Shown: positions 8,993 through 17,660, counted from the first letter of the stretch. The stretch is 33,151 nt of DNA from Fibrobacterales bacterium (GCA_025997455.1 BNUP01000009.1:1-33151); one strand, 5' to 3'. A program made the numbers and translations. Notes: generated by a model not told the origin, from the letters alone.

Positions 8993-10366
8993 TTAACTTT
9001 TAGCCCAATTTACCGCATCTTCCAATTTTGCAAATTTCAGCACTTGCATACCTTTCACTTGGGGAATTTTTCCGCCTGCGGGCACAACGACTTTTTCAAA
9101 GCCCAAACGGTGCGCCTCTTTGATTCTCAAATCGAGCGAACTTACCGAACGAATTTCACCCGAAAGTCCTAACTCGCCTATAATTAAACTGCGCGGAGGC
9201 AGTGCAATGTTTAAGGCGTTGCTCACAATTGCGAGCGCGAGAGATAAATCAACGGCGGGATCATCGAGGCGTAATCCGCCTGCAACCGACACGAATACAT
9301 CGAAATTACCCATTCGCAAATTTGCAAATCTCTCTAAAAGAGCGAGAATTATGGTGAGGCGTTTCTGTTCAAAGCCCGCAGAAACGCGTTGCGGAAGAGC
9401 AAAATTGGTTTTGCCGACCAATGCTTGAATTTCAAAAAGCAGCGCGCGGCTGCCCTCCATTGTGCAACTCACGGCAGAGCCGGGTGAGAGTTCGCCTTCC
9501 TGCAAAAATACGCGAGATGGATTTGATACGGGCACGAGTCCGAGTGAGGTCATTTCAAATACGCCGATTTCATCTGTTGCACCGAAGCGATTTTTTACGG
9601 TTCGCAAAATTCGGTATTGTCCTTTTTTATCGCCCTCAAAGTAAGCAACCGTATCTACCATGTGCTCCAAAAGGCGGGGTCCTGCAATTTGTCCGTCTTT
9701 TGTCACATGCCCTACGAGGAGTGTAACCGCACCGCTTGTTTTGGCGAAAATCATCAACTTTAACGCGCATTCTCGCAGTTGTGAAACACTGCCGGGCGTT
9801 CCGGGTAATTCCTCGCTATACATAGTTTGAATGGAATCTATAACAACTATTTGCGGTTTAATTTTTTCTGCTACGGTTAAAATTTTATCGAGTGAAGTTT
9901 CGCATAAGAGTAGCATTTCCGAGCCTGCCGCACCCAGTCGTTCCGCTCGTAATTTTACCTGTGCCGCAGATTCCTCGCCGCTCACATAAAGCGTTTTGAA
10001 TCCCGCCGCCGACATTGTGGCGAGTGTTTGCAAAACGAGTGTGGATTTTCCGATTCCGGGGTCTCCGCCAATAAGCACGAGTGAGCCGGGTGCCATTCCT
10101 CCGCCGAGTGTGCGGTCAAATTCGGGGTTTGCGGTTGAGAGGCGTTTTGAGTGTTCTGTTGGAATTTCCGAGAGAGTTTGCGGTGTAATTTCCCCTATTG
10201 CAGTGCCTGCATTTTTTGAACTTATTCCCCGTCCCGCGTTTTCCTTAATTTCCTGTTCCGAAAGAGAGCCGTAAGTTCCGCATTCCGCACACCTGCCGAG
10301 CCATTTTGAAAATTCCGCACCGCATTCCGTGCAGACAAATTGCGTGGTGTTTTTTTTGGGGGGCAT
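8993..10366 (-). CDS. radA: DNA repair protein RadA (Sms)
   Basis: A RecA-like ATPase that promotes branch migration in recombinational repair. The 457-aa length is typical. Order of parts: N-terminal four-Cys zinc finger (C12, C15, C26, C29 in CTECG and CAECG), Walker A GGDPGIGKST (100-109), Walker B-like IVVIDSIQT, the RadA-specific KNRFG motif (258-262) and a C-terminal Lon-protease-like domain (about 290-450). The start is ATG 10366, 7 nt after the TTTCTACCTTCCC motif and without a Shine-Dalgarno. Divergent from the 55-codon ORF and ygiQ. Confidence 0.97.
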   Translation of the reverse strand: MPPKKNTTQFVCTECGAEFSKWLGRCAECGTYGSLSEQEIKENAGRGISSKNAGTAIGEITPQTLSEIPTEHSKRLSTANPEFDRTLGGGMAPGSLVLIGGDPGIGKSTLVLQTLATMSAAGFKTLYVSGEESAAQVKLRAERLGAAGSEMLLLCETSLDKILTVAEKIKPQIVVIDSIQTMYSEELPGTPGSVSQLRECALKLMIFAKTSGAVTLLVGHVTKDGQIAGPRLLEHMVDTVAYFEGDKKGQYRILRTVKNRFGATDEIGVFEMTSLGLVPVSNPSRVFLQEGELSPGSAVSCTMEGSRALLFEIQALVGKTNFALPQRVSAGFEQKRLTIILALLERFANLRMGNFDVFVSVAGGLRLDDPAVDLSLALAIVSNALNIALPPRSLIIGELGLSGEIRSVSSLDLRIKEAHRLGFEKVVVPAGGKIPQVKGMQVLKFAKLEDAVNWAKS

Positions 10367-10370
10367 TCGA

Positions 10371-10383
10371 GGGAAGGTAGAAA
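10371..10383 (-). promoter_or_regulatory. TTTCTANNTTCCC motif before radA
   Basis: TTTCTACCTTCCC on the minus strand; core 10374-10379, 7 nt before ATG 10366; preceded by CTGCACCGCGAAG. Predicts a leaderless radA transcript. Confidence 0.6.
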
Positions 10384-10638
10384 CTTCGCGGTGCAGAGGT
10401 ATAGGGTGTGGGGTGTGGGGAATAGAGTGTAAAGTTGAAAGTTAAAAGTGTAAAGTTATTATTCTCTACTCTCTCCACTTTCAACTCCCCCTCTCCCCTC
10501 TCCCATTTTTGCACTGCCGAGTACCCCATACCCCACACGCCACACGCCACACCCAAACCTGCAACGCAGAGGAAACTCTACTCTTTACTCTCTACTCTCT
10601 ACTCTCTACCCTTTCAACCCTTGCACCGCCGAGTGATT
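10384..10638. repeat. Composite heptamer repeat, radA/small-ORF divergent spacer
   Basis: Holds GGGTGTG heptamers (10405-10422, C-rich strand toward radA), AAAAGTGTAAAGTTATTATT (10446-10465) followed by CTCTACT units, TTGCACTGCCGAGT (10509-10522), CCCCATA/CACGCCA heptamers (10523-10554, C-rich strand toward ygiQ), a TGCAACGCAGAGG unit, a second CTCTACT/CTTTACT array (10573-10608) and TTGCACCGCCGAGT (10621-10634). Confidence 0.85.
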
Positions 10639-10651
10639 TTTCTATCTTCCC
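10639..10651 (+). promoter_or_regulatory. TTTCTANNTTCCC motif before the 55-codon ORF
   Basis: TTTCTATCTTCCC; core TATCTT 10643-10648, 8 nt before ATG 10657. TTGCAC lies exactly 16 nt upstream of the core, the best -35 match among these motifs. Confidence 0.6.
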
Positions 10652-10656
10652 CATGT

Positions 10657-10824
10657 ATGCCCGCTAATCATCACAAATTTTGCACCACAAGACACTGCAA
10701 CCCGCACAAGAGTTACAACTACTTGCTCACCTTCGATTTTCGCAAAATCGTAAGTGATCAATTTTCTGCGGAATGGATAGACTATAACGGCAAAAAAATC
10801 TTTGATATGAATTCCGAACTCTAA
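10657..10824 (+). CDS. 55-aa hypothetical protein coupled to the YgiQ-type gene
   Basis: ATG at 10657 opens a 55-codon frame. An earlier ATG at 10653 stops after four codons. The N-terminus is His/Cys-rich (NHHKFCTTRHCNPH), which could bind metal; the rest (YNYLLTFDFRKIVSDQFSAE) looks like ordinary protein. Its TAA overlaps the next ATG by one base (TAATG), an arrangement typical of translational coupling. It sits 8 nt after a promoter-like motif. I do not recognise the family. The coupling and the lack of repeat sequence inside support a real gene, but no homologue can be named. Confidence 0.55.
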   Translation: MPANHHKFCTTRHCNPHKSYNYLLTFDFRKIVSDQFSAEWIDYNGKKIFDMNSEL

Positions 10825-12524
10825 TGTCCTTTCTCCCGACATCCGTAAAAGAAGTTCGTTTGCTCGGTTGGGACTGCATAGATGTAATAATCGTTTCCGG
10901 CGATGCATATATAGACCACCCATCATTTGGCAGTGCAGTTATTGCCCGCACACTTGAAAATATCGGCTTACGAGTCGCAATTATCCCGCAACCGAATTGG
11001 CAAGACGACCTCCGCGATTTCAAAAAATTAGGATGCCCCAGACTATTTTTCGGCGTAACTTCCGGCTGTATGGACTCAATGGTAAATCACTACACGGCAA
11101 ACCGCCGCCTCCGCAGCGACGATGCCTACACAGCAGGCGGACTACACGGGTTTCGCCCCGACCGTGCCGCAGTCATCTATTCAAAAATTCTCAAAAGCAT
11201 TTACCCGAACACGCCCGTTATTCTCGGCGGAATTGAAGCCTCTCTCCGCCGCGCCACCCACTACGACTATTGGGAAAATCGCTTAATGCCGAGCATTTTA
11301 ACGGATAGCGGTGCGGATTTATTGGTGTATGGAATGGGCGAAATTGCAATAACGGAAATTGCCGAAAAAATAAAAACCGGCAAAAATATTTACGATACAA
11401 AACAAATAGCATATTTGGGCGAGTTGCCGAACAACGCGGAAATACAAGTCCTTCGTTCCCACGAAGATTGTATAAAAAAAAGCGAATGCTTTTTTGAAAA
11501 TGCAAAAATTATGGAAAAATTTGCATTGGAACGCGGAAATAAAAAATGCCTTGTTCAATCCGTAAATGATAAAACTCTAATAATCAACGCTCCGTATCCG
11601 CAGATGACAGAACCAGAAATTGATAAAAGTTTCGATTTTCCATACACCCGCCTGCCGCACCCGCGATACGAAAAACGCGGAGAAATTCCCGCTTATGAAA
11701 TGATAAAAAATTCCATCACAACACATCGCGGATGTTTTGGCGGTTGTTCCTTTTGCGCAATAACGGCACATCAGGGAAAATTTATCGCGAGCAGAAGTGA
11801 AAACAGTATAATAAATGAAGTGAAAATTCTCACGAAAATTCCGAGTTTCAAAGGCAATATAAGCGACTTGGGCGGACCGAGTGCGAATATGTATAAAATG
11901 GGCGGGAACAATAAATTGCAGTGCGAAAAGTGCAACAGACCGAGTTGTTTATTCCCAAAAATATGCGATAACTTAAACACGAATCACAAAATTATGAACG
12001 AATTGTATAAAAAAGTTGCAGAGATAAACGGTGTCAAAAAAATTTTTATAGGCAGCGGAGTTCGCTACGATATTTTACTTCACGCTCCAAATGAAGAAAT
12101 AAAAAAAGAAAATCAAATTTACACGGAAAATTTAATTTTGCATCACACGAGCGGACGGTTAAAACTCGCCCCCGAACATACGGAAAACGAAGTCCTTAAA
12201 GCGATGAGAAAACCGCCCTTTGAAGTGTATAAGAATTTTTTACTTCTATTTCAAAAAATCTGTGATAAACACAACCTCAAAACAAAAATTGTCCCATACT
12301 TAATTTCAAGTCATCCCAATTGCACTTTGCAAGATATGCAAAACTTAACCCGCACACTCCGCGATTTGCAAATTTTCCCCGAACAAGTGCAAGACTTCAC
12401 TCCCACACCTATGACAATCAGCACTGCATTTTTCTATATGTCTTCTCGCGACAAAAATTTTCTTCCCTTCACCGAAACCGACCCAAAAGAAAAATTAAAA
12501 CAAAAGGACGCGTTTTTTGGTTAA
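10824..12524 (+). CDS. YgiQ-family radical SAM protein (UPF0313)
   Basis: A 566-aa protein with the YgiQ layout: an N-terminal B12-binding-like region (DVIIVSGDAYIDHPSFGSAV at 20-39; GVTSGCMDSMVNHYTANRR at 77-95), GGIEASLRRATHYDYW, then the cluster-binding HRGCFGGCSFC (C304, C308, C311) and a C-terminal SGRLKLAPEHTE segment plus the family tail. Slightly shorter than the ~600-700 aa of many members. The reaction is unknown. The start overlaps the upstream 55-codon ORF stop by 1 bp and has no Shine-Dalgarno, so expression is probably coupled. Confidence 0.93.
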   Translation: MSFLPTSVKEVRLLGWDCIDVIIVSGDAYIDHPSFGSAVIARTLENIGLRVAIIPQPNWQDDLRDFKKLGCPRLFFGVTSGCMDSMVNHYTANRRLRSDDAYTAGGLHGFRPDRAAVIYSKILKSIYPNTPVILGGIEASLRRATHYDYWENRLMPSILTDSGADLLVYGMGEIAITEIAEKIKTGKNIYDTKQIAYLGELPNNAEIQVLRSHEDCIKKSECFFENAKIMEKFALERGNKKCLVQSVNDKTLIINAPYPQMTEPEIDKSFDFPYTRLPHPRYEKRGEIPAYEMIKNSITTHRGCFGGCSFCAITAHQGKFIASRSENSIINEVKILTKIPSFKGNISDLGGPSANMYKMGGNNKLQCEKCNRPSCLFPKICDNLNTNHKIMNELYKKVAEINGVKKIFIGSGVRYDILLHAPNEEIKKENQIYTENLILHHTSGRLKLAPEHTENEVLKAMRKPPFEVYKNFLLLFQKICDKHNLKTKIVPYLISSHPNCTLQDMQNLTRTLRDLQIFPEQVQDFTPTPMTISTAFFYMSSRDKNFLPFTETDPKEKLKQKDAFFG

Positions 12525-12599
12525 TAGCACTCCGTATCATCGCTTTTCATAAAATTTGCCATGCTATTGGGCTATGCAAGTTTCATTTTTTTGAATTTA

Positions 12600-12776
12600 G
12601 GAAACCTCTAAAAACTCTCTTTGTAACACAATTCCATAGATTTGAGTTTTTAGAGACGACGGCGATACTGCGAGCATTCGCCGCAGGATGACATTATCAC
12701 CATAAAAAACGCAGTTCGCCCATGTCGCTTGGTAACCTCTACCAACCTCTTATGAGGTTAATAGTGGTTACCAACA
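12600..12776. repeat. Three-hairpin element, copy A
   Basis: Hairpin I: CTCTAAAAACTC (12606-12617) with GAGTTTTTAGAG (12644-12655). Hairpin II: GGCGATACTGCG (12661-12672) with CGCAGTTCGCC (12710-12720). Hairpin III: TGGTAACC (12730-12737) with GGTTACCA (12766-12773), containing an inner AACCTC/GAGGTT pair (12744-12749, 12754-12759). The layout matches copy B at 31415, with compensatory changes. It lies between the convergent ygiQ and 12785 genes. The 12525-12599 stretch before it shows nothing recognisable. Confidence 0.8.
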
Positions 12777-12784
12777 ATTAAACT

Positions 12785-13363
12785 TCAATAACCCCACAAG
12801 CCGATTTCAAGGGCAAAAGCCGTGTTTGCAAGTTTAATAGTTTTCATACCGAAAAGTCCGTCATTCTTGCGTGAGAAAATATGATTTGCGAACGCGTATT
12901 CAAGTCTTGCAAGCATTCGTAAACCGAGCGGTGATTTTTTCCAAAATAAAATATCTCGCCCGTAGCCGAGTGATAATAACGGAGAATGTGCGTTTTCCAT
13001 TTTTATATAATCGAGTCCAAAGTGTAAAAAGTTTTCCGCCTGTTCCTCAAATAAATTTCCGCTCGGCAGGTAATGCCCGAATGCACCCGCCAAAAATCCG
13101 CTCCTCGAAAAATTAAAATCGCCTTTCACGCCAAAAGCCCAATTTTTATTCACTCGATAATGTGTTGAGAGTTCGCCGTAGTTATCAATTCCTCCTGCAA
13201 AAAATCGTCCCGCATAACCCGCACCATAAACAAAAGAAGGAGGCGGAATTTCTTCCTCTACCAAATCAAGCGACAAAAAATCGGCTTTGCAAATTTGCCA
13301 CCCGCCGCACAATATGCCCGCAAAAACAATAACAAAAAACGGAGATCGTCTAAACCGCACCAA
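12785..13363 (-). CDS. Predicted small outer-membrane barrel protein
   Basis: A 192-aa protein with an N-terminal signal segment (basic start MVRFRRSP, then FFVIVFAGILCGGW) followed by alternating aromatic/glycine strands (YGAGYAGRFFAGGI, HYRVNKNWAFGVKGDF, LLSLGYGRDI) and ending in an aromatic residue (LWGY), as outer-membrane beta-barrels do. No family recognised. It overlaps the end of pyrD by 14 bp, so it is the last gene of the PBP-pyrD operon. Confidence 0.7.
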   Translation of the reverse strand: MVRFRRSPFFVIVFAGILCGGWQICKADFLSLDLVEEEIPPPSFVYGAGYAGRFFAGGIDNYGELSTHYRVNKNWAFGVKGDFNFSRSGFLAGAFGHYLPSGNLFEEQAENFLHFGLDYIKMENAHSPLLSLGYGRDILFWKKSPLGLRMLARLEYAFANHIFSRKNDGLFGMKTIKLANTAFALEIGLWGY

Positions 13364-14513
13364 AAAATTCCCGATTCATTTTTTTGATTGCATTCCAACG
13401 AAAAGCCGACACCGAATACGCCTGAACAAAATCCGCACCTTCATTCAATAAATCGCGAACTTTTAAGCCGTGGTCAATTCCTCCGCAAGCGACAACAGAA
13501 AGCGAGGGAAAATGTTTTTTTGCAAAGATTGTTTTTCTAAAAGTATTTTCATACAGAGGGCGACCAGAAATTCCCCCGCTCGTTCCCTTTGCATTCAAAA
13601 TCGGTAAATCATAAAATAGGTGTTCGCTCGGATATGTATTTCCAAGAATAACCCCGTTAACACCGAGCGGGGCGAGCAAATCTAAAATTGAGCAAAGTTG
13701 CTTTTCCGTTAAATCGGGGCTGAGTTTGGCATATACCGATTTTCTCTGTGATTCTGTTTTACGAAAATTATCAATTCCCTCAAACACGCTTTTCATAAAT
13801 TTTGTATCCAAATCCAACCGTTCTTCGCCGGTGTTCGGGCAACTGACATTTACCTCAATATAATCCGCAACACCATACCCAATTGTAAATGTTTCTAAAA
13901 TATCTTGCAAGCGGCTTGCCTCATCGGTCACAGTAGGTGTTTCCGCTACGGAAATTCCAACCGCCATTCCTCTGTTGTGAGATTTTTCAATTTGTTTTTT
14001 CACCCGCTCGGCAACACTTGAAATTCCGTCATTGTTCAAACCCATTGAATTATAAATTAAACGGTTAAATTCATCGAGACCTACTCGCGGGCGATGCGGA
14101 TTTCCGCTACGAAAATTTCTCGTTGCGGTTCCAACTGTAATTCCTCCGAACCCCAAATTTGAGTATGCGGAAATGCTCTTTGCGTTTTTGTTCGCACCGG
14201 CGGCGAGAATAATTGGAGAGGATAAATTTAAGGCTTTAGAACCGTCTGAAAAAGTTATCGTCCGTTTTAACGGCAAGCACTCATCGGGCAACAATTGCGA
14301 AAGCACCGCCACCCACCTCAAACAACTATGCCGAAACTCCGCATTATTCTTAAAAATCCATCTGATAAATCCCAAAACTTTGTCATCAAAATCGAGATTG
14401 TATTCATAGTTTCTAAAAATTTGGTTTTGAGAAACCTGTTGAAACTGTGAGTTTTTAGAGATTTCTTTTATTGCGAACGCGGTGTGAGAAGAGTCAACCA
14501 TATATAACCTCAA
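13350..14513 (-). CDS. pyrD: Dihydroorotate dehydrogenase, class 2-like with active-site Cys
   Basis: Oxidises dihydroorotate to orotate in pyrimidine synthesis. The 387-aa protein has class 2 features: a ~95-residue N-terminal extension before the barrel, GGITVGTATRNFRSGNPHRP (123-142), NSMGLNNDG (155-163) and a C-terminal VQAYSVSAF segment. The active-site motif is VNVSCPNTG with Cys225, where E. coli class 2 has Ser and class 1 enzymes have Cys, so the enzyme mixes class features. Residues about 17-34 are encoded by a CTCTAAAAACTC-type repeat fragment. The ATG overlaps the PBP stop by 4 bp (ATGA), so it is translated in the PBP operon. Confidence 0.9.
   Translation of the reverse strand: MRLYMVDSSHTAFAIKEISKNSQFQQVSQNQIFRNYEYNLDFDDKVLGFIRWIFKNNAEFRHSCLRWVAVLSQLLPDECLPLKRTITFSDGSKALNLSSPIILAAGANKNAKSISAYSNLGFGGITVGTATRNFRSGNPHRPRVGLDEFNRLIYNSMGLNNDGISSVAERVKKQIEKSHNRGMAVGISVAETPTVTDEASRLQDILETFTIGYGVADYIEVNVSCPNTGEERLDLDTKFMKSVFEGIDNFRKTESQRKSVYAKLSPDLTEKQLCSILDLLAPLGVNGVILGNTYPSEHLFYDLPILNAKGTSGGISGRPLYENTFRKTIFAKKHFPSLSVVACGGIDHGLKVRDLLNEGADFVQAYSVSAFRWNAIKKMNREFFGAV
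14411..14465. repeat. Three-hairpin element fragment inside pyrD
   Basis: On the minus strand AATCTCTAAAAACTCACAG is followed by AACAGGTTTCTCAAAACC and ATTTTTAGAAAC, which match the CTCTAAAAACTC arm and AAACC edge of the element at 12600/31415. It encodes pyrD residues about 17-35 in frame. Confidence 0.5.
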
Positions 14514-16759
14514 AAAACTTGCCGAGTCTTGCCGTTTGCTTTTGGTGCATTATTTGTTCCGCTGCCGAATATGGTCGCCTCACTTTCCTGTTTTACAGCA
14601 AAATGATTCCCATCGCAATTTCCTATATCCGAATGACCCGCACTGTATAAGCAACTCGTTACCGCACTGCAATATGCACCTGCCGCTTTTCCCGTGTAAT
14701 TACAAACCCGCCGCGACACAACTCCCGCAGGAACGGCAAACTGTAATTCAGGTAAGTCCTTATGAATTGCAGGCATTGAATTTAACCAAACGGGTAAAGC
14801 ATCTTCCGTGCCCGTGTGCCCCGGTCCCATAGTGTATGGATCGTCTGTGCCAATCCAAACTCCCATAGTGTATTGTTTTGTGAAACCTATATACCAAGCA
14901 TCTATGTAGTCATTTGTTGTGCCCGTTTTTCCGCCGCTGGGATGATGAAATCCGCTCGCCCAAATTTTTGCCGCCGTTCCGCTCGTATTTACCGTTTGCA
15001 ACATCGATACCATTAAATATGCCGAGGGCTTTTTCAAAACCTCGTGCTCCACTTTGTAATTTTTCTCAATCACCTCACCGTTTTTGCCCGTAATTTGTTC
15101 TATGTAATACGGTTCAATGCGATTTCCGCCGTTAGGAAACACCGTATAAGCAGAAGTCATTTCCATAAGAGTTGCCCCCACAGAGCCGAGTGCAAGCGAT
15201 GGCACCGCCTGCAATGGAGCACGCCTAATCCCGAATTTTCGTGCATAATTCACAACATTGTTAAAGCCGTATTTTAAGCCGACTTGAATCGCAGGCAAGT
15301 TTTGCGAAAGACCGAGTGCTTTTCTGTAAGTCATCATTCCCTTAAATTCTTTTGAGTAATTTCCGGGTCGCCAATATTTTGCGGTATCAACGGGGTCGGG
15401 AATTGTTATGGGGGCATCGTTCACCGAATCGCAGGGACTCGCGCCGTTATCCATTGCGGTTGCATACACAAACGGCTTAAAAGACGAACCGGGTTGCCGC
15501 AAACTCTGCACCGCCCTGTTCCATTTACTCTCGTTAAAATTTTTCCCGCCGACCATTGCACGAATTGCACCCGTTTCATTCTCTATTAAAATCACCGCCA
15601 CCTGCCCCTTGTGATAACGAACGGAATCGGGAAATTGCACTTTTAAAGAATCTTTTGCCAGCACCTGCAATGAAAAATCATTATATAGTGAATCGAAATT
15701 CGCAAGCACGGAATCAACCGAGATGCCGTATTTTTTTGCAAAACCCAACTTGTAAATCGCCCGCAATCTAAGCCGCTTATCCACCTTTGCCAACTGCTCC
15801 TGCGCCGCCTTTTCAACTATAGTTTGTGCATTTTGGTCAATGGTGCTATACACGGAAATTCCATCGGAATAAAGCGAATTTTCACCATATTTATTCTCTA
15901 AATATTTTCGCACTTCTTCCATATAATACGGGGAGAGAGTGCCTACATCCTCGCGTTCCTTAACATTAAGCGGAGTTTTAACGAATTCGTTATATTGTTC
16001 ATCTGTTATATAACCCGCATCGCGCATTGCAAACAACACCGTATTTCTGCGGGCAAAAGCGGCATCCGGCTTTTTATCGGGTCTGTATGCCTCAGGGCGT
16101 TGCAGCATACCTGCGAGAACAGCGACTTCGGGAATGCTCAAACTGTCGAGCGGTCTTCCAAAATAAAATTGACCCGCCGATTGAAACCCGTAATTTCCGC
16201 CCGCCAAATACACCTCGTTCAGGTAAAACTCCAAAATTTCCTCTTTGGTGTAAGTTCGTTCAATGCGAATGGCAGTCATCGCCTCACGAATTTTTCTGGT
16301 GATAGAGCGTTCGGGGGTGAGAAACAGGAGTTTGGCGAGTTGCTGCGTGAGAGAACTCGCTCCTCTTAATTTTGTTCCCTTTTGCATACTTTCAACAACG
16401 GCACTTGGAATTGCGAGTAAATTCATTCCCCAATGTGACCAAAATTTTCTGTCTTCGGTTGCAATAACCGCATTTTTCACAAAATCGGGAATGCTGTCTA
16501 TGGGAGTCCAAATTCGTTTTTCAACATAAAACTCATGCACGAGAATGGAGTCTTTGTCGTAAATTTTGGTGATTAGCCGCGGCTCTATGCTCTCCAACTT
16601 TTCAAAACTCGGCAGGGTCGGCAAAAGGTTATTCCACACAATTTTCACCGCCACAAAGGAGAGTATCACGGGCAAGCCCAAAATGAGTATCCACAGCAAT
16701 TTCTTTTTGCCGAGATTTTTATCCTGAATTTCGCTTTTGTGCGGTTCGCGTGCAGACAT
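14510..16759 (-). CDS. Class A penicillin-binding protein (PBP1A-type)
   Basis: A bifunctional peptidoglycan synthase of 749 aa. One N-terminal membrane helix (about 20-42) is followed by a GT51 glycosyltransferase domain with TEDRKFWSHWG (101-111) and RGASSLTQQLAKLLF (132-146), then a transpeptidase domain with SSFK (nucleophile S425), SQN (485-487) and KTGTT (611-615). It acts at the outer face of the inner membrane. It is the first gene of an overlapping three-gene operon with pyrD and a barrel protein. The start is ATG 16759, 8 nt after TTTCTACTTTCCC and without a Shine-Dalgarno. Confidence 0.96.
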   Translation of the reverse strand: MSAREPHKSEIQDKNLGKKKLLWILILGLPVILSFVAVKIVWNNLLPTLPSFEKLESIEPRLITKIYDKDSILVHEFYVEKRIWTPIDSIPDFVKNAVIATEDRKFWSHWGMNLLAIPSAVVESMQKGTKLRGASSLTQQLAKLLFLTPERSITRKIREAMTAIRIERTYTKEEILEFYLNEVYLAGGNYGFQSAGQFYFGRPLDSLSIPEVAVLAGMLQRPEAYRPDKKPDAAFARRNTVLFAMRDAGYITDEQYNEFVKTPLNVKEREDVGTLSPYYMEEVRKYLENKYGENSLYSDGISVYSTIDQNAQTIVEKAAQEQLAKVDKRLRLRAIYKLGFAKKYGISVDSVLANFDSLYNDFSLQVLAKDSLKVQFPDSVRYHKGQVAVILIENETGAIRAMVGGKNFNESKWNRAVQSLRQPGSSFKPFVYATAMDNGASPCDSVNDAPITIPDPVDTAKYWRPGNYSKEFKGMMTYRKALGLSQNLPAIQVGLKYGFNNVVNYARKFGIRRAPLQAVPSLALGSVGATLMEMTSAYTVFPNGGNRIEPYYIEQITGKNGEVIEKNYKVEHEVLKKPSAYLMVSMLQTVNTSGTAAKIWASGFHHPSGGKTGTTNDYIDAWYIGFTKQYTMGVWIGTDDPYTMGPGHTGTEDALPVWLNSMPAIHKDLPELQFAVPAGVVSRRVCNYTGKAAGAYCSAVTSCLYSAGHSDIGNCDGNHFAVKQESEATIFGSGTNNAPKANGKTRQVF

Positions 16760-16764
16760 CTTGG

Positions 16765-16777
16765 GGGAAAGTAGAAA
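16765..16777 (-). promoter_or_regulatory. TTTCTANNTTCCC motif before the PBP gene
   Basis: TTTCTACTTTCCC on the minus strand; core 16768-16773, 8 nt before ATG 16759. Confidence 0.55.
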
Positions 16778-16888
16778 AAAGTTGAAAGAGAAAAGAGTAA
16801 AGTGTAAAGTTATTATTCTCTACTCTTTACTCTCTACTCTCTAAACCATACTCTCAACTTTCAACTTTCAACTCTTTGCACCGCCGAG
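16778..16888. repeat. Composite heptamer repeat upstream of the PBP gene
   Basis: Plus strand: AAGTGTAAAGTTATTATT (16799-16816), CTCTACT/CTTTACT heptamers (16817-16845), CAACTTT units and TTGCACCGCCGAGTT (16875-16889). This copy has no CCCTACA block. Confidence 0.8.
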
Positions 16889-16889
16889 T

Positions 16890-17660
16890 TCACCAACCCC
16901 TCACCACCCACCCCGTGTGACCGTTTGGGTTTGCATTGCGGTAGTGTGAAATTGCAATGGCGATTTTGGAAATGTTGAGCACGGCGGCAAAGCCGAGTGC
17001 AAAGCCCGGAATTGAGAATGAATTGCAAAGGTCAATGTAGCCGAGTGATATTTTTTGACTTAAAAGAAAATAAACATTTTTATTATTGCTTTCAAAAAGA
17101 GGCATTTCCAAGTTCAGGGAATAAAGCGGAAAATTTAAGCCGAGTGTTAAATCACCCGAAAATTGAACGGATTCTTTTTTTAAGATTTTCGCCGCCAGAG
17201 CACCTCCTGCCACCGCCCGCGCATTCCCTGTAAATTTGTAAAACAAATTTACTCCTCCTGTTATTCTGTGCTCCCACCAAGAATCGTATTCGGGTATCCA
17301 TTCCAAGTTGGCGGTTTCATTTAACTTAAACAACAAAAAATCATAAGGGGAATAGGCATAGCCTCCTGAAAATTCGAGTTCTCTGTAAATGGAATCTATG
17401 GTTGCACCGCCAAAACCTGCCGTAATTGCGTGATTATTTTTGCTCAACAAACCGTCTATTTTTGCATTGAAAAAAGTTGGAAACGGTTCGCTGTATCTAA
17501 GAGTGATTTGTTTGCGTTCTCTTTGAAAGTCGGGTTGCGGAAATGGTTGCGAAAATATATCATTCCACACGGCGGGATTTTCAAGTGAGGGCAACATAAG
17601 GGCGTATGAATTTGTGCCTATTGCAATGCTAAGGCATAACAACAAAAGGAATAGTTTCAT
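16890..17660 (-). CDS. Predicted outer-membrane protein
   Basis: A 256-aa protein starting with a clear signal peptide (MKLFLLLLCLSIAIGTNSYA, cleavage probably after residue 20), followed by repeated amphipathic strands with glycine/aromatic alternation (ITAGFGGATIDSIYRELEFS, GVNLFYKFTG, GFALGFAAVLN) and ending in Trp. This suggests a beta-barrel. No family recognised. The ATG lies 32 bp inside the end of the upstream lamin-tail protein gene, in another frame, so the two are cotranscribed and probably coupled. Confidence 0.7.
   Translation of the reverse strand: MKLFLLLLCLSIAIGTNSYALMLPSLENPAVWNDIFSQPFPQPDFQRERKQITLRYSEPFPTFFNAKIDGLLSKNNHAITAGFGGATIDSIYRELEFSGGYAYSPYDFLLFKLNETANLEWIPEYDSWWEHRITGGVNLFYKFTGNARAVAGGALAAKILKKESVQFSGDLTLGLNFPLYSLNLEMPLFESNNKNVYFLLSQKISLGYIDLCNSFSIPGFALGFAAVLNISKIAIAISHYRNANPNGHTGWVVRGW

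Noticed and set aside
10245..10556. Open frame across the radA 5' end and repeat region
   Set aside because: It mostly translates heptamer repeat and overlaps radA on the same strand in another frame; no protein-like features.
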